DNA of 64,000 nt from Streptococcus mitis (GCF_002005545.1 NZ_LBMT01000001.1:498579-562578), one strand, 5' to 3'. Counted from the first letter of the stretch, positions 34,177-43,182 are shown. The notes: generated by a model from the letters alone, not told the origin. Numbers and translations: made by a program.

Positions 34177-35553
34177 TTATTCAAATTATTTGTTAAAAAA
34201 ATTGAAAGAGCCTTGGGCGGACTTTCGCCCGCTCGTCGAATTTTTCTGAGTTTCGCTGGAGTTATTTTGATAGGCTCTCTTCTTTTGAGTTTGCCTTTTG
34301 TTCAGGCGAGTGGTTCGCAGGCTACTTATTTTGACCATCTTTTTACGACGGTGTCCATGGTCTGTGTGACTGGCCTTTTTACGCAACCAGTGGCTACTAC
34401 CTATAATGTCTGGGGGCAGTTGATTTGTATGCTTTTGATACAGATTGGTGGTCTGGGGCTCATGACCTTTATCGGGGTCTTTTATATTCAGGGGAAGCAA
34501 AAACTCAGTCTTCGCAGTCGTGAAACCATTCAGGAGAGTTTTAGTTACGGGGAAACTAAGTCTTTGAAGTCTTTTATGCGTTCCATCTTTTTGACGACTT
34601 TTCTGGTAGAGGGTTTGGGTGCCTTCCTGCTAAGTTTCCGTTTTATTCCTGAGTTTGGCTGGGGACGAGGCATTTTTACTTCTATCTTTTTAGCTATTTC
34701 AGCCTTTTGTAATGCTGGTTTTGATAATTTCGGCAGTAGCAGTTTAGTGGCTTTTCAGACGGATCCCTTGATCAATCTGGTCATTGCTGGTTTGATTATC
34801 ACGGGTGGTCTCGGCTTTATGGTCTGGTTTGACTTGGCAACCCAGTTTGACAAGAAGAAAAAACGCCGTCTGCGTTTCCACACCAAGCTAGTCCTCTTCT
34901 TGACTGCAGGGATTTTGCTGTTTGGGACAGTATCCACACTCTTTACGGAGTGGCACAATCCAGGAACGATTGGCAATCTCAGTGTTCCAGAAAAAGTGTT
35001 GGTCAGCTTTTTCCAAACCGTCAGCATGAGAACAGCTGGCTTTGCCTCTATTGACTACACTCAAGCTCGGCCTGTGACCTTGTTTATCTATATCCTACAG
35101 ATGTTTCTGGGTGGGGCGCCTGGAGGAACGGCTGGGGGACTCAAGATTACGACTTTCTTTGTCTTGTTGGTTTTTGCGCGTAGTGAATTGCTGGGCTTGC
35201 CTCATGCTAATGTTGCGCAGAGAACCATTGAGGCGCGAACAGTCCAAAAATCCTTTAGTGTCTTCATTATCTTTTTGATGACCTTCTTGTTGGGCTTGAT
35301 GTTGTTGGGAATTACAGCAGAAGGAACACCGCGATTTATCTATCTTATGTTTGAGACCATTTCAGCCCTTGCGACAGTTGGGGTCACGGCAAATCTGACA
35401 CCAGAATTGGGCAAGCTAGCTCTTAGCATTGTCATGGTGCTCATGTTTATTGGCCGTATCGGTCCCTTGACCTTGCTGGTTAGTCTAGCGGATTACCAGC
35501 CTGATAAGAAAGATTTGATTCAGTATATGAAAGCAGATATTAGTATTGGATAA
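34174..35553 (+). CDS. trkH: TrkH/KtrB-type potassium channel subunit
   Basis: Membrane part of a Trk/Ktr potassium uptake system, 459 aa. Four M1-P-M2 units are present, with filter glycines in SMVCVTGLF, AFCNAGFDN, SMRTAGF and ALATVGVT. The N-terminal MLFKLFVKKIERALGG is amphipathic and conserved in pneumococcal TrkH. There is no Shine-Dalgarno site before the ATG, and a -10 box ends only seven bases upstream, so the message may be leaderless. The gene for its cytoplasmic RCK partner follows after 13 bases. Confidence 0.94.
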   Translation: MLFKLFVKKIERALGGLSPARRIFLSFAGVILIGSLLLSLPFVQASGSQATYFDHLFTTVSMVCVTGLFTQPVATTYNVWGQLICMLLIQIGGLGLMTFIGVFYIQGKQKLSLRSRETIQESFSYGETKSLKSFMRSIFLTTFLVEGLGAFLLSFRFIPEFGWGRGIFTSIFLAISAFCNAGFDNFGSSSLVAFQTDPLINLVIAGLIITGGLGFMVWFDLATQFDKKKKRRLRFHTKLVLFLTAGILLFGTVSTLFTEWHNPGTIGNLSVPEKVLVSFFQTVSMRTAGFASIDYTQARPVTLFIYILQMFLGGAPGGTAGGLKITTFFVLLVFARSELLGLPHANVAQRTIEARTVQKSFSVFIIFLMTFLLGLMLLGITAEGTPRFIYLMFETISALATVGVTANLTPELGKLALSIVMVLMFIGRIGPLTLLVSLADYQPDKKDLIQYMKADISIG

Positions 35554-35566
35554 GAAAGGAAGAACG

Positions 35567-36232
35567 ATGTCAGATCGTACGATTGGAATTTTAGGTTTGG
35601 GGATTTTCGGGAGTAGTGTCCTGATGGCCCTTGCCAAGCAAGATATGAATATCATTGCCATTGACGACCACGCCGAGCATATCAATCAATTTGAGCCTGT
35701 TTTGGCGCGTGGAGTTGTTGGCGATATTACAGACGAGGAACTTCTCAGAACCGCAGGAATTGATACCTGTGATACGGTTGTAGTGGCAACAGGGGAAAAT
35801 CTAGAGTCGAGTGTGCTTGCAGTTATGCATTGTAAGAGTATAGGGGTACCAAGGGTTATTGCCAAGGTCAAAAGCCAGACAGCTAAGAAGGTACTAGAAA
35901 AAATCGGTGCTGACTCGGTGATTTCACCAGAGTATGAAATGGGGCAGTCTCTAGCGCAGACCATTCTCTTTCATAACAATGTTGATGTCTTCCAGCTGGA
36001 CAAAAATGTGTCTATCGTGGAGATGAAAATTCCGAGTGTTTGGGCAGGTCAAAGCCTGAGCCAGCTAGATTTACGTGGCAAATATAACCTCAATGTCCTA
36101 GGATTTCGTGAACAAGAAAATTCACCCTTGGATGTCCAGTTTGGCCCTAATGATCTCTTGAGGTCAGATGCCTATATCTTGGCGGTCATTAACAACCAGT
36201 ATCTAGATGACTTGGCAGAATTAAATTCGTAA
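35567..36232 (+). CDS. cabP: TrkA/KtrA-type RCK regulatory subunit, CabP-like
   Basis: Cytoplasmic gate of the potassium channel. An N-terminal RCK_N Rossmann domain (GILGLGIFGSS, about 5-120) and a C-terminal RCK_C domain (about 135-220) are present. In pneumococcus the protein encoded next to trkH, CabP, binds c-di-AMP through RCK_C and then lets go of TrkH, stopping potassium uptake. Sequence position and length (221 aa) fit. I start at 35567 behind AGAAAGGAAG rather than at an ATG inside the trkH end. A terminator follows directly. Confidence 0.92.
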   Translation: MSDRTIGILGLGIFGSSVLMALAKQDMNIIAIDDHAEHINQFEPVLARGVVGDITDEELLRTAGIDTCDTVVVATGENLESSVLAVMHCKSIGVPRVIAKVKSQTAKKVLEKIGADSVISPEYEMGQSLAQTILFHNNVDVFQLDKNVSIVEMKIPSVWAGQSLSQLDLRGKYNLNVLGFREQENSPLDVQFGPNDLLRSDAYILAVINNQYLDDLAELNS

Positions 36233-36254
36233 GGAGGGGGATCCCCTCTTTTTT
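36231..36254 (+). terminator. Terminator after cabP
   Basis: GAGGGG-GAT-CCCCTC stem that starts at the stop codon, extended by AAG/TTT, then a run of T. Confidence 0.85.
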
Positions 36255-36299
36255 GATGTCCAAAATAGCAAATAGAGATAGCAAGCCTTGTATTCTAGT

Positions 36300-36334
36300 A
36301 AAAGTCCTTCAAAAACTGGACTTTATGGTAAAAT
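36300..36334 (+). promoter_or_regulatory. Hairpin and -10 upstream of the glycosyltransferase BOX
   Basis: AAAGTCC (36301-36307) and GGACTTT (36318-36324) are complementary, followed by an extended -10 TGGTAAAAT (ends 36334). The start would lie about 240 bases before the gene, so the BOX would be in the untranslated leader. Confidence 0.45.
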
Positions 36335-36358
36335 AGAAAGAAGTGACAAGAGAGAGTA

Positions 36359-36553
36359 ATACTCTTCGAAAATCTCTTCAAACCACGTCAACGTCGCCTT
36401 GCCGTAGGTATGGTTACTGACTTCGTCAGTTCTATCCACAACCTCAAAACAGTGTTTTGAGCTGACTTCGTCAGTCTTATCTACAACCTCAAACCTGTGT
36501 TTTAGCAGCCTGCGGCTAGTTTCCTAGTTTGCTCTTTGATTTTCATTGAGTAT
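36359..36553 (+). repeat. BOX element with two boxB units
   Basis: BoxA at ATACTCTTCGAAAATC, boxC ending GATTTTCATTGAGTAT, and two tandem boxB hairpins: one with GACTTCGTCAGTTC and CAAAACAGTGTTTTG, one with GACTTCGTCAGTC and a damaged CAAACCTGTGTTTT. Largest BOX in the window. Confidence 0.93.
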
Positions 36554-36585
36554 AAGAAAAAATCAGTCCCCTAAAGGAGTAGATT

Positions 36586-37602
36586 ATGAAGTTATTGTCT
36601 ATCGTCATCCCTAGCTACAATGCCGCTGCCTATCTTCATTACTGTGTGGAGTCGCTAGTGATTGGTGGTGAGCAAGTTGAGATTTTGATTATCAATGATG
36701 GGTCTCAGGACCAGACTCAGGAAATCGCTGAGCGTTTAGCCAGCAAGTATCCTAGCATTGTTAGAGCCATCTATCAGGAAAATAAAGGTCATGGTGGTGC
36801 GGTCAATCGCGGCTTGGCAGAGGCTTCTGGACGCTATTTTAAAGTAGTGGATAGTGATGACTGGGTGGATCCTCGTGCTTACCTGAAAATTTTGGAGACC
36901 TTGCAGGAACTAGAGAGTGAAGGTCAAGAGGTGGATGCCTTTGTGACCAATTTTGTCTATGAAAAGGAAGGTCAGTCTCGTAAGAAGAGTATGAGTTATG
37001 AGTCAGTCTTGCCTGTCCAACAGATTTTTGGCTGGGATCAGGTCGGAAATTTCTCAAAAGGCCAGTATATCATGATGCACTCGCTGATTTACCGAACAGA
37101 TTTGTTGCGAGCGAGCCAGTTCCAACTGCCTGAGCATACCTTTTATGTCGATAATCTCTTTGTCTTTACCCCCCTTCAGCAGGTCAAGACCATGTACTAT
37201 TTGCCTGTCGATTTCTATCGTTATTTGATTGGGCGTGAGGACCAGTCTGTCAATGAGCAAGTGATGATTAAGCGCATTGACCAGCAACTCAAGGTCAATC
37301 GACTTTTGGTAGACCAGCTTGATTTATCCAAAGTAAGCCACCCCAAAATGCGAGAATACTTGCTGAATCATATTGAAATCACGACGGTGATTTCCAGTGC
37401 CTTGCTCAACCGAGCAGGCACAGCGGAGCATCTGGCCAAAAAACGGGAGCTGTGGACCTATATTCAGCAGGAAAATCCAGAGGTCTTTCAGGCTATCCGC
37501 AAGACCATGTTGAGCCGTTTGACTAAACATTCAGTCTTGCCAGCTCGCAAACTGTCCAATGTTGTCTATCAAATCACCAAATCTGTTTATGGCTTTAATT
37601 AA
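36586..37602 (+). CDS. Family 2 glycosyltransferase
   Basis: A 338-aa cytosolic transferase of GT-A fold. The nucleotide-sugar site begins SIVIPSYNAAAYLH, followed by INDGSQDQT, and the metal-binding DxD is VVDSDDWVDP near residue 90. The C-terminal 150 residues are helical with no membrane segment. The acceptor is not evident: a glycan or glycoconjugate at the envelope is likely. The position before pavB is conserved in pneumococcus. Ribosome site AAAGGAG. The gene is followed by 115 bases leading to pavB. Confidence 0.87.
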   Translation: MKLLSIVIPSYNAAAYLHYCVESLVIGGEQVEILIINDGSQDQTQEIAERLASKYPSIVRAIYQENKGHGGAVNRGLAEASGRYFKVVDSDDWVDPRAYLKILETLQELESEGQEVDAFVTNFVYEKEGQSRKKSMSYESVLPVQQIFGWDQVGNFSKGQYIMMHSLIYRTDLLRASQFQLPEHTFYVDNLFVFTPLQQVKTMYYLPVDFYRYLIGREDQSVNEQVMIKRIDQQLKVNRLLVDQLDLSKVSHPKMREYLLNHIEITTVISSALLNRAGTAEHLAKKRELWTYIQQENPEVFQAIRKTMLSRLTKHSVLPARKLSNVVYQITKSVYGFN

Positions 37603-37673
37603 TATAAGTATTTTATAAGAGGGATTTAAGAAAAATTTTAACTTTTTCTTAATCCTTTTTAATTTTAGGAGAT

Positions 37674-37679
37674 TATACT
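37674..37679 (+). promoter_or_regulatory. -10 of pavB promoter
   Basis: TATACT at 37674-37679, behind a T-rich stretch with two similar TTTTTCTTAATC / TTTTTAATTTTAG blocks that could be response-regulator half-sites. In pneumococcus PavB is controlled by TCS08, encoded just downstream. Confidence 0.45.
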
Positions 37680-37717
37680 AGAGTCATCAAATAAAGAAAA
37701 ACTCTAAGGAGAATCCT

Positions 37718-40429
37718 ATGAAATTCAATCCAAATCAAAGATATACTCGTTGGTCTATTCGCCGTCTTAGTGTCGGTGTTGCCTCAGTTGTTGTGGCCAG
37801 TGGCTTCTTTGTCCTAGTTGGGCAACCAAGTTCTGTACGTGCCGATGGGCTCAATCCGACCCCTGCTCAAGTTGTGCCAGATGCTACTTCGGTGAGTGAA
37901 AAGAGCGACTTACCAGTAGAACTTCTCAAAGAAGCAGTCGATACTGCTCTTCCTTCAGAACAGGTAGACTCAACACCTAAAGCAAGCTTGGATGCTACAA
38001 GCTCTCCAGAAAAAGTGGATGTTGCTGATAAAGACCAAGTGGTAGCGCCAAAAGAAGAAGTGCAAGCAAAACCAGAATCTAAGAAAGAAGCAGAGGATGC
38101 GGTTAAACCTGCGACAAATCCTGCGCCTACAGTTGCTGGACAAGACCGTGAAGCAAATGAAGCTCAGCCAGCAACAACTCCAGCCGAAGTCCAAAAAGGT
38201 GTGGCTGACAATACCAAAGACACAGTAGACGTCCCAGCCACTTACTTGGACAAAGCTAACTTCCCAGGTCCATTCACAGCCGGTGTTAACCAAGTCATCC
38301 CATACGAATTTTTCGCTGGTGACGGTATGTTGACTCGCCTTATCTTGAAATCATCCGACAAGGCTCCATGGTCAGACAATGGTTCAGCTAAAAATCCCGC
38401 TCTTCCACCAGTAGAGAAATTAGGCAAAGGTCTCTACTTCTACGAAGTAGACTTGGCAGGTACTCAGGGTAAATCAGATAAAGAGTTGCTTGACCTCTTG
38501 AAACAAAACGGCACTCAAAGCTATAAAGCAACTATCAAAGTGTACGGTGCCAAAGACGGCAAAGCGGATTTGAGCAACCTCGTAGCGACAAAGGATTTGG
38601 ATGTCAACTTGAATGGCTTAACCACTCCAGCTGAAGTGCAAAAAGGCGTGGCCGATAACACCAAAGACACAGTAGATGTTCCAGCTACTTACTTGGACAA
38701 GGCCAATTTCCCAGGCCCATTCACAGCCGGTGTCAATCAAGTCATTCCATACGAATTCTTTGCCGGAGATGGTATGTTGACTCGTCTGATTTTGAAAGCC
38801 TCAGACAAGGCTCCATGGTCAGACAACGGTTCAGCAAAAAATCCCGCCCTTCCACCAGTAGAAAAATTGGGCAAAGGTCTCTACTTCTATGAAGTGGACT
38901 TGGCCGGCACTCAAGGCAAATCTGATAAAGACCTTCTTGACCTCTTGAAACAAAATGGCACTCAAAGTTACAAGGCAACTATCAAGGTGTACGGTGCGAA
39001 AGACGGCAAGGCTGATTTGAGCAACCTAGTAGCGACAAAAGAATTGGATGTCAACTTGAACGGCTTGACCACCCCAGCCGAAGTCCAAAAAGGTGTAGCC
39101 GACAACACTAAAGACACAGTAGATGTTCCAGCTACATATTTGGACAAAGCTAACTTCCCTGGTCCATTCACAGCTGGTGTCAACCAAGTTATTCCATATG
39201 AATTCTTCGCTGGTGACGGTATGTTAACTCGCCTTATCTTGAAAGCATCAGACAAAGCCCCATGGTCAGACAACGGTTCAGCTAAAAATCCAGCTCTCCC
39301 ACCAGTAGAAAAATTAGGCAAAGGTCTCTACTTCTATGAAGTGGACTTGGCAGGTACCCAAGGTAAATCTGATAAAGAGCTTCTAGACCTCTTGAAACAA
39401 AACGGCACTCAAAGCTATAAAGCAACTATCAAGGTGTACGGTGCTAAAGATGGTAAGGCCGATTTAAGCAACCTCGTAGCGACTAAGGATTTGGATGTCA
39501 ATTTGAATGGCTTAACTACTCCAGCTGAAGTGCAAAAAGGTGTAGCCGACAACACCAAAGACACAGTAGATGTTCCAGCTACTTACTTGGATAAAGCAAA
39601 TTTCCCAGGCCCATTCACAGCTGGTGTCAACCAAGTTATTCCATATGAATTCTTTGCCGGAGATGGTATGTTAACCCGCCTTATCTTGAAAGCATCAGAC
39701 AAGGCTCCGTGGTCAGACAACGGCTCAGCTAAAAATCCTGCCCTTCCACCAGTAGAAAAATTGGGCAAAGGCCTCTACTTCTATGAAGTGGACTTGGCAG
39801 GTACTCAAGGCAAATCTGATAAAGAGCTTCTTGACCTCTTGAAACAAAACGGCACTCAAAGCTATAAAGCTACCATCAAAGTTTACGGTGTAAAAGATGG
39901 TAAGGCTGATTTGAGCAACCTTGTAGCGACTAAGGATTTGACAGTGAACTTGAATGGACATCAGTCTATGATTCCGATGCAGTCAGGTTTCGTCCCATCT
40001 TCTAATGGTTCAGCTATGCCGGCTCCAATGATGAATAGTCATCAAGATGCGTCTAAGATGAACGCTCAAATGCCAAGTGCCAATCAGGATGAGATGAAAT
40101 CTAAAATGCCAGCTGCTAGTCAGGATAAGATGATGCCTAACAAAGAGCAAGACAAAACCATGAATGCTAGCCAGTCAATGGCAACACCAAGCATGAAACA
40201 AGATCAAGCTCCAGCAACCTCAAGCAAAATGTCTGATGAAGGCAAGATGGCATCTACTAACAAGGTGTCAAGTCCAATGATGGATAATCAAATGAAAGAC
40301 CAAAAAGACATGCTTCCATATACTGGTGAAGCCCAAACATCAATGGCTACTCTTGGATTCTTTGGATTAGCCTTGGCCGGACTTCTAGGTGGAATCGGTT
40401 TGAAAGCTAAAAAAGAGGAAAATGACTAG
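37718..40429 (+). CDS. pavB: PavB-like SSURE-repeat surface adhesin, LPxTG-anchored
   Basis: A YSIRK-type signal (SIRRLSVGVASVVVASG) leads the protein to export, with cleavage near VRA (residue about 42). A Pro/Glu/Lys-rich spacer (to about 152) is followed by four nearly identical 149-residue SSURE repeats (TPAEVQKGVADNTKD onward). Pneumococcal PavB binds fibronectin and plasminogen through these repeats, which usually number five or more; here there are four. After them comes an unusual Met/Gln/Lys/Ser-rich stretch (about 750-867), then LPYTG, a membrane segment and KAKKEEND. Sortase A should link it to the wall. Ribosome site AAGGAG. Confidence 0.93.
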   Translation: MKFNPNQRYTRWSIRRLSVGVASVVVASGFFVLVGQPSSVRADGLNPTPAQVVPDATSVSEKSDLPVELLKEAVDTALPSEQVDSTPKASLDATSSPEKVDVADKDQVVAPKEEVQAKPESKKEAEDAVKPATNPAPTVAGQDREANEAQPATTPAEVQKGVADNTKDTVDVPATYLDKANFPGPFTAGVNQVIPYEFFAGDGMLTRLILKSSDKAPWSDNGSAKNPALPPVEKLGKGLYFYEVDLAGTQGKSDKELLDLLKQNGTQSYKATIKVYGAKDGKADLSNLVATKDLDVNLNGLTTPAEVQKGVADNTKDTVDVPATYLDKANFPGPFTAGVNQVIPYEFFAGDGMLTRLILKASDKAPWSDNGSAKNPALPPVEKLGKGLYFYEVDLAGTQGKSDKDLLDLLKQNGTQSYKATIKVYGAKDGKADLSNLVATKELDVNLNGLTTPAEVQKGVADNTKDTVDVPATYLDKANFPGPFTAGVNQVIPYEFFAGDGMLTRLILKASDKAPWSDNGSAKNPALPPVEKLGKGLYFYEVDLAGTQGKSDKELLDLLKQNGTQSYKATIKVYGAKDGKADLSNLVATKDLDVNLNGLTTPAEVQKGVADNTKDTVDVPATYLDKANFPGPFTAGVNQVIPYEFFAGDGMLTRLILKASDKAPWSDNGSAKNPALPPVEKLGKGLYFYEVDLAGTQGKSDKELLDLLKQNGTQSYKATIKVYGVKDGKADLSNLVATKDLTVNLNGHQSMIPMQSGFVPSSNGSAMPAPMMNSHQDASKMNAQMPSANQDEMKSKMPAASQDKMMPNKEQDKTMNASQSMATPSMKQDQAPATSSKMSDEGKMASTNKVSSPMMDNQMKDQKDMLPYTGEAQTSMATLGFFGLALAGLLGGIGLKAKKEEND
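38177..39960 (+). repeat. Four tandem 447-base SSURE repeats in pavB
   Basis: Units start at 38177, 38624, 39071 and 39518, each exactly 447 bases, except that the last changes after LNG. Differences are mostly silent, so the protein units are almost the same while codons vary. Copy number can change by recombination. Confidence 0.95.
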
Positions 40430-40504
40430 TCTAGCTACAGACTTTCTATCTAGGATTTGAAAAATCCAGATATCGTTTAGAATGTTCGTAAAGCGATTAA
40501 AATA

Positions 40505-40538
40505 GTGTTATACTATTGTAGTATAGCACTGTTTTTTT
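40505..40538 (+). terminator. Terminator/attenuator hairpin before the two-component system
   Basis: Eleven-pair stem (40505-40515 with 40519-40529, one G-T pair), loop TTG, then TG and seven T. The 5' arm also holds TATACT (40509-40514), a good -10, so the same bases may end the pavB message and start the regulator message. It lies 14 bases before the start codon. Confidence 0.75.
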
Positions 40539-40552
40539 CAAAGGAGAGACAG

Positions 40553-41248
40553 ATGGGAAAGACAATTTTACTCGTTGACGACGAGGTAGAAATCACAGAT
40601 ATTCATCAACGCTATCTGGTTCAGGCAGGGTATCAGGTTTTGGTGGCTCATGATGGAGTAGAGGCCTTAGAAATCTTCAAGCGAAAAGCGATTGATTTGA
40701 TTATTACAGATATCATGATGCCTCGGATGGATGGTTATGATTTGATTAGTGAGGTTCAGTATCAATCTCCAGATCAGCCTTTTCTCTTTATCACAGCTAA
40801 GACCAGTGAGCAGGACAAGATTTATGGCTTGAGCTTGGGGGCAGATGACTTTATTGCCAAGCCTTTTAGCCCTCGTGAGCTGGTTTTGCGTGTCCACAAT
40901 ATCTTGCGTCGCCTTCATCGTGGAGGTGAGACAGAGGTCGTCAGTCTCGGGGATTTACGGATGAATCACGGTAGTCATGAGGTCCAAGTCGGAGATGTGG
41001 CGCTTGATTTGACAGTCAAATCCTTCGAACTTCTATGGATTCTAGCCAGCAATCCAGAGCGGGTTTTCTCTAAGACAGACCTCTATGAAAAGGTCTGGCA
41101 GGAAGACTATGTGGATGACACCAATACCTTGAATGTTCATATTCATGCTCTTCGACAGGAGTTGGCTAAACATGCTAGTGCAGAAACGCCTACCATCAAA
41201 ACTGTCTGGGGCTTGGGCTACAAAATTGAGAAAGCACGAGGTAGTTAA
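40553..41248 (+). CDS. OmpR-family response regulator (TCS08 type)
   Basis: 231 aa: receiver domain (about 1-118; acidic pocket DDEVEI, phospho-acceptor Asp in IITDIMMPRMDG, Lys of AKPFSP) and a winged-helix output domain (about 130-228). The start at 40553 follows AAAGGAGAG. It is the counterpart of pneumococcal RR08, which together with its kinase controls pavB and other surface genes. The kinase gene overlaps its stop by one base. Confidence 0.93.
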   Translation: MGKTILLVDDEVEITDIHQRYLVQAGYQVLVAHDGVEALEIFKRKAIDLIITDIMMPRMDGYDLISEVQYQSPDQPFLFITAKTSEQDKIYGLSLGADDFIAKPFSPRELVLRVHNILRRLHRGGETEVVSLGDLRMNHGSHEVQVGDVALDLTVKSFELLWILASNPERVFSKTDLYEKVWQEDYVDDTNTLNVHIHALRQELAKHASAETPTIKTVWGLGYKIEKARGS

Positions 41249-42300
41249 TGAAATTAAAAAGTTATATTTTAGTGGGGTATGTCATTTCAACACTCCTAAC
41301 GATTATCGTGGTTTTTTGGGCCATCCAGCGCATGCTAATTGAAGAAAGAGAGATTTATTTCCTAGTGGGGATGACTCTCGTGGCTAGTTTTATCGGTGCT
41401 GGGATTAGTCTCTTTCTCCTATCGCCTGTCTTTACTTCATTGGGCAAACTCAAGGAACATGCCAAGCGGGTAGCGGACAAGGACTTTCCATCAAATCTGG
41501 AGGTTCAAGGCCCTGTAGAATTTCAGCAATTAGGCCAAGCTTTCAATGAAATGTCCCATGATTTGCAGGCCACCTTTGATTCCTTGGAAGAAAGCGAACG
41601 AGAAAAGGGCTTGATGATTGCCCAGCTATCGCATGATATCAAGACCCCCATCACTTCAATCCAAGCGACGGTAGAAGGGATTTTGGATGGGGTTATCAAG
41701 GAAGGAGAACAAGCCCATTATCTAGCAACCATTGGACGCCAGACTGAAAGACTCAATAAACTGGTTGAGGAGTTGAATTTTTTGACCCTAAACACAGCTA
41801 GAAATCAGGTCGAAACGACCAGCAAAGACAGCATTTTTCTGGATCAGCTTTTGATTGAGTGCATGAGTGAATTTCAGTTCTTGATTGAGCAGGAGGAGCG
41901 AGATGTCCATTTGCAGGTAATCCCAGAGTCTGCCCGGATTGAAGGAGATTATGCCAAACTTTCTCGTATCTTGGTGAATCTGGTCAATAACGCTTTTAAA
42001 TATTCTGCTCCAGGAACCAAGCTGGAAGTGGTGGCTAAGCTGGAAAATAACCAGCTTTCAATCAGTGTGACCGATGAGGGACAGGGGATTGCCCCAGAGG
42101 ATTTGGAGAATATTTTCAAACGCCTTTATCGTGTAGAAACTTCTCGTAACATGAAAACAGGTGGTCATGGCTTGGGTCTTGCGATTGCGCGTGAATTGGC
42201 CCATCAATTGGGTGGGGAAATCACAGTTACTAGTCAGTACGGTCTAGGAAGCACCTTTACCCTTGTTCTCAATCTCTCTGGCAATGAAAATAAAACCTAA
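41248..42300 (+). CDS. Sensor histidine kinase (TCS08 type)
   Basis: 350 aa: two close membrane segments (about 5-25 and 35-58) with almost no outside loop, a HAMP region (about 58-112), HisKA with the phosphorylated His in LSHDIKTPITS (about residue 131), and HATPase with N, G1 (DEGQGIAPEDL), F and G2 (TGGHGLGLAIA) boxes. The lack of an outer loop suggests that it senses the membrane itself or an intramembrane partner. Counterpart of pneumococcal HK08. It shares TAATG with the regulator, so the pair is coupled. Confidence 0.92.
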   Translation: MKLKSYILVGYVISTLLTIIVVFWAIQRMLIEEREIYFLVGMTLVASFIGAGISLFLLSPVFTSLGKLKEHAKRVADKDFPSNLEVQGPVEFQQLGQAFNEMSHDLQATFDSLEESEREKGLMIAQLSHDIKTPITSIQATVEGILDGVIKEGEQAHYLATIGRQTERLNKLVEELNFLTLNTARNQVETTSKDSIFLDQLLIECMSEFQFLIEQEERDVHLQVIPESARIEGDYAKLSRILVNLVNNAFKYSAPGTKLEVVAKLENNQLSISVTDEGQGIAPEDLENIFKRLYRVETSRNMKTGGHGLGLAIARELAHQLGGEITVTSQYGLGSTFTLVLNLSGNENKT

Positions 42301-42306
42301 AACCCC

Positions 42307-42335
42307 TTTACAAATCTAGTCATTCATGGTAGAAT
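42307..42335 (+). promoter_or_regulatory. rpsD promoter
   Basis: TTTACA (42307-42312) and extended -10 TGGTAGAAT (to 42335), 17-base spacer. Transcription starts about 150 bases before rpsD. Confidence 0.7.
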
Positions 42336-42341
42336 GGATTT

Positions 42342-42494
42342 TGTGTGAAATATCAGCAGGAAAGCATGAAGCTCGTCAACAGGTGTCTTATGATAAGTAA
42401 CCTTGGCTGTTTAGGCGAAGGGCATCTGCACGAATCAGGGCTTTCTAAGTGACTATTTCCACCGAAATATTATTTATATCAGGAGGACATTCAG
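42342..42494 (+). ncRNA. Structured rpsD leader (probable S4 autoregulatory leader)
   Basis: A leader of about 150 bases without ORF. Complementary stretches include AACAG with CTGTT enclosing AGGT/ACCT and a CTTA-TGA-TAAG hairpin. Ribosomal protein S4 represses its own messages in Firmicutes through a leader of this size in front of rpsD, so this is the likely role. I could not match it base by base to the known model. Confidence 0.5.
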
Positions 42495-43106
42495 ATGTCA
42501 CGTTATACAGGACCATCTTGGAAACAAGCTCGTCGCCTTGGCCTTTCACTTACAGGTACAGGTAAAGAATTGGCACGTCGTAACTATGTACCAGGACAAC
42601 ACGGACCAAACAACCGTTCAAAATTGTCAGAATACGGTTTGCAATTGGCTGAAAAACAAAAACTTCGTTTCACTTACGGTGTAGGTGAAAAACAATTCCG
42701 TAACTTGTTCGTACAAGCTACAAAAATCAAAGGCGGAATCCTAGGTTTCAACTTCATGCTTCTTTTGGAACGTCGTTTGGATAACGTTGTTTACCGTCTT
42801 GGTCTTGCGACTACTCGTCGTCAAGCTCGTCAATTCGTAAACCACGGTCACATCCTTGTTGACGGAAAACGCGTTGATATCCCATCATACCGCGTAACTC
42901 CAGGTCAAGTGATCTCAGTTCGTGAAAAATCATTGAAAGTTCCAGCTATCCTTGAAGCAGTAGAAGCTACTCTTGGACGTCCAGCATTCGTATCATTCGA
43001 TGCTGAAAAATTGGAAGGTTCATTGACTCGCTTGCCAGAACGCGATGAAATCAATCCAGAAATCAACGAAGCACTTGTCGTTGAATTCTACAACAAGATG
43101 TTGTAA
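42495..43106 (+). CDS. rpsD: 30S ribosomal protein S4
   Basis: Primary 16S rRNA-binding protein that starts small-subunit assembly. 203 aa with the N-terminal S4 domain ([15 protein letters not shown]) and the S4 RNA-binding motif [20 protein letters not shown]. It lacks the four zinc cysteines of the other S4 type (C-minus form, as usual in streptococci). The ribosome site is AGGAGG. The gene stands alone between its leader and the terminator at 43146. Confidence 0.98.
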   Translation: MSRYTGPSWKQARRLGLSLTGTGKELARRNYVPGQHGPNNRSKLSEYGLQLAEKQKLRFTYGVGEKQFRNLFVQATKIKGGILGFNFMLLLERRLDNVVYRLGLATTRRQARQFVNHGHILVDGKRVDIPSYRVTPGQVISVREKSLKVPAILEAVEATLGRPAFVSFDAEKLEGSLTRLPERDEINPEINEALVVEFYNKML

Positions 43107-43145
43107 TATTTTATTAAATAAAATAGGCTTTAGAGCCTTGATATT

Positions 43146-43182
43146 AAGCACTTTGGGGCGCTTTCCCTTAGTGCTTTTTTTG
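43146..43182 (+). terminator. Terminator of rpsD
   Basis: AAGCACT and AGTGCTT arms with a 17-base loop, then a run of T. Confidence 0.85.

Noticed and set aside
38242..39961. Repeated minus-strand ORFs of 60-117 codons inside pavB
   Set aside because: They repeat with the 447-base SSURE unit, have no ribosome sites, and are antisense shadows of the repeats.
37718..40429. SSURE units considered as a CRISPR-like or satellite array
   Set aside because: The units are long, in frame and coding, with no spacers.
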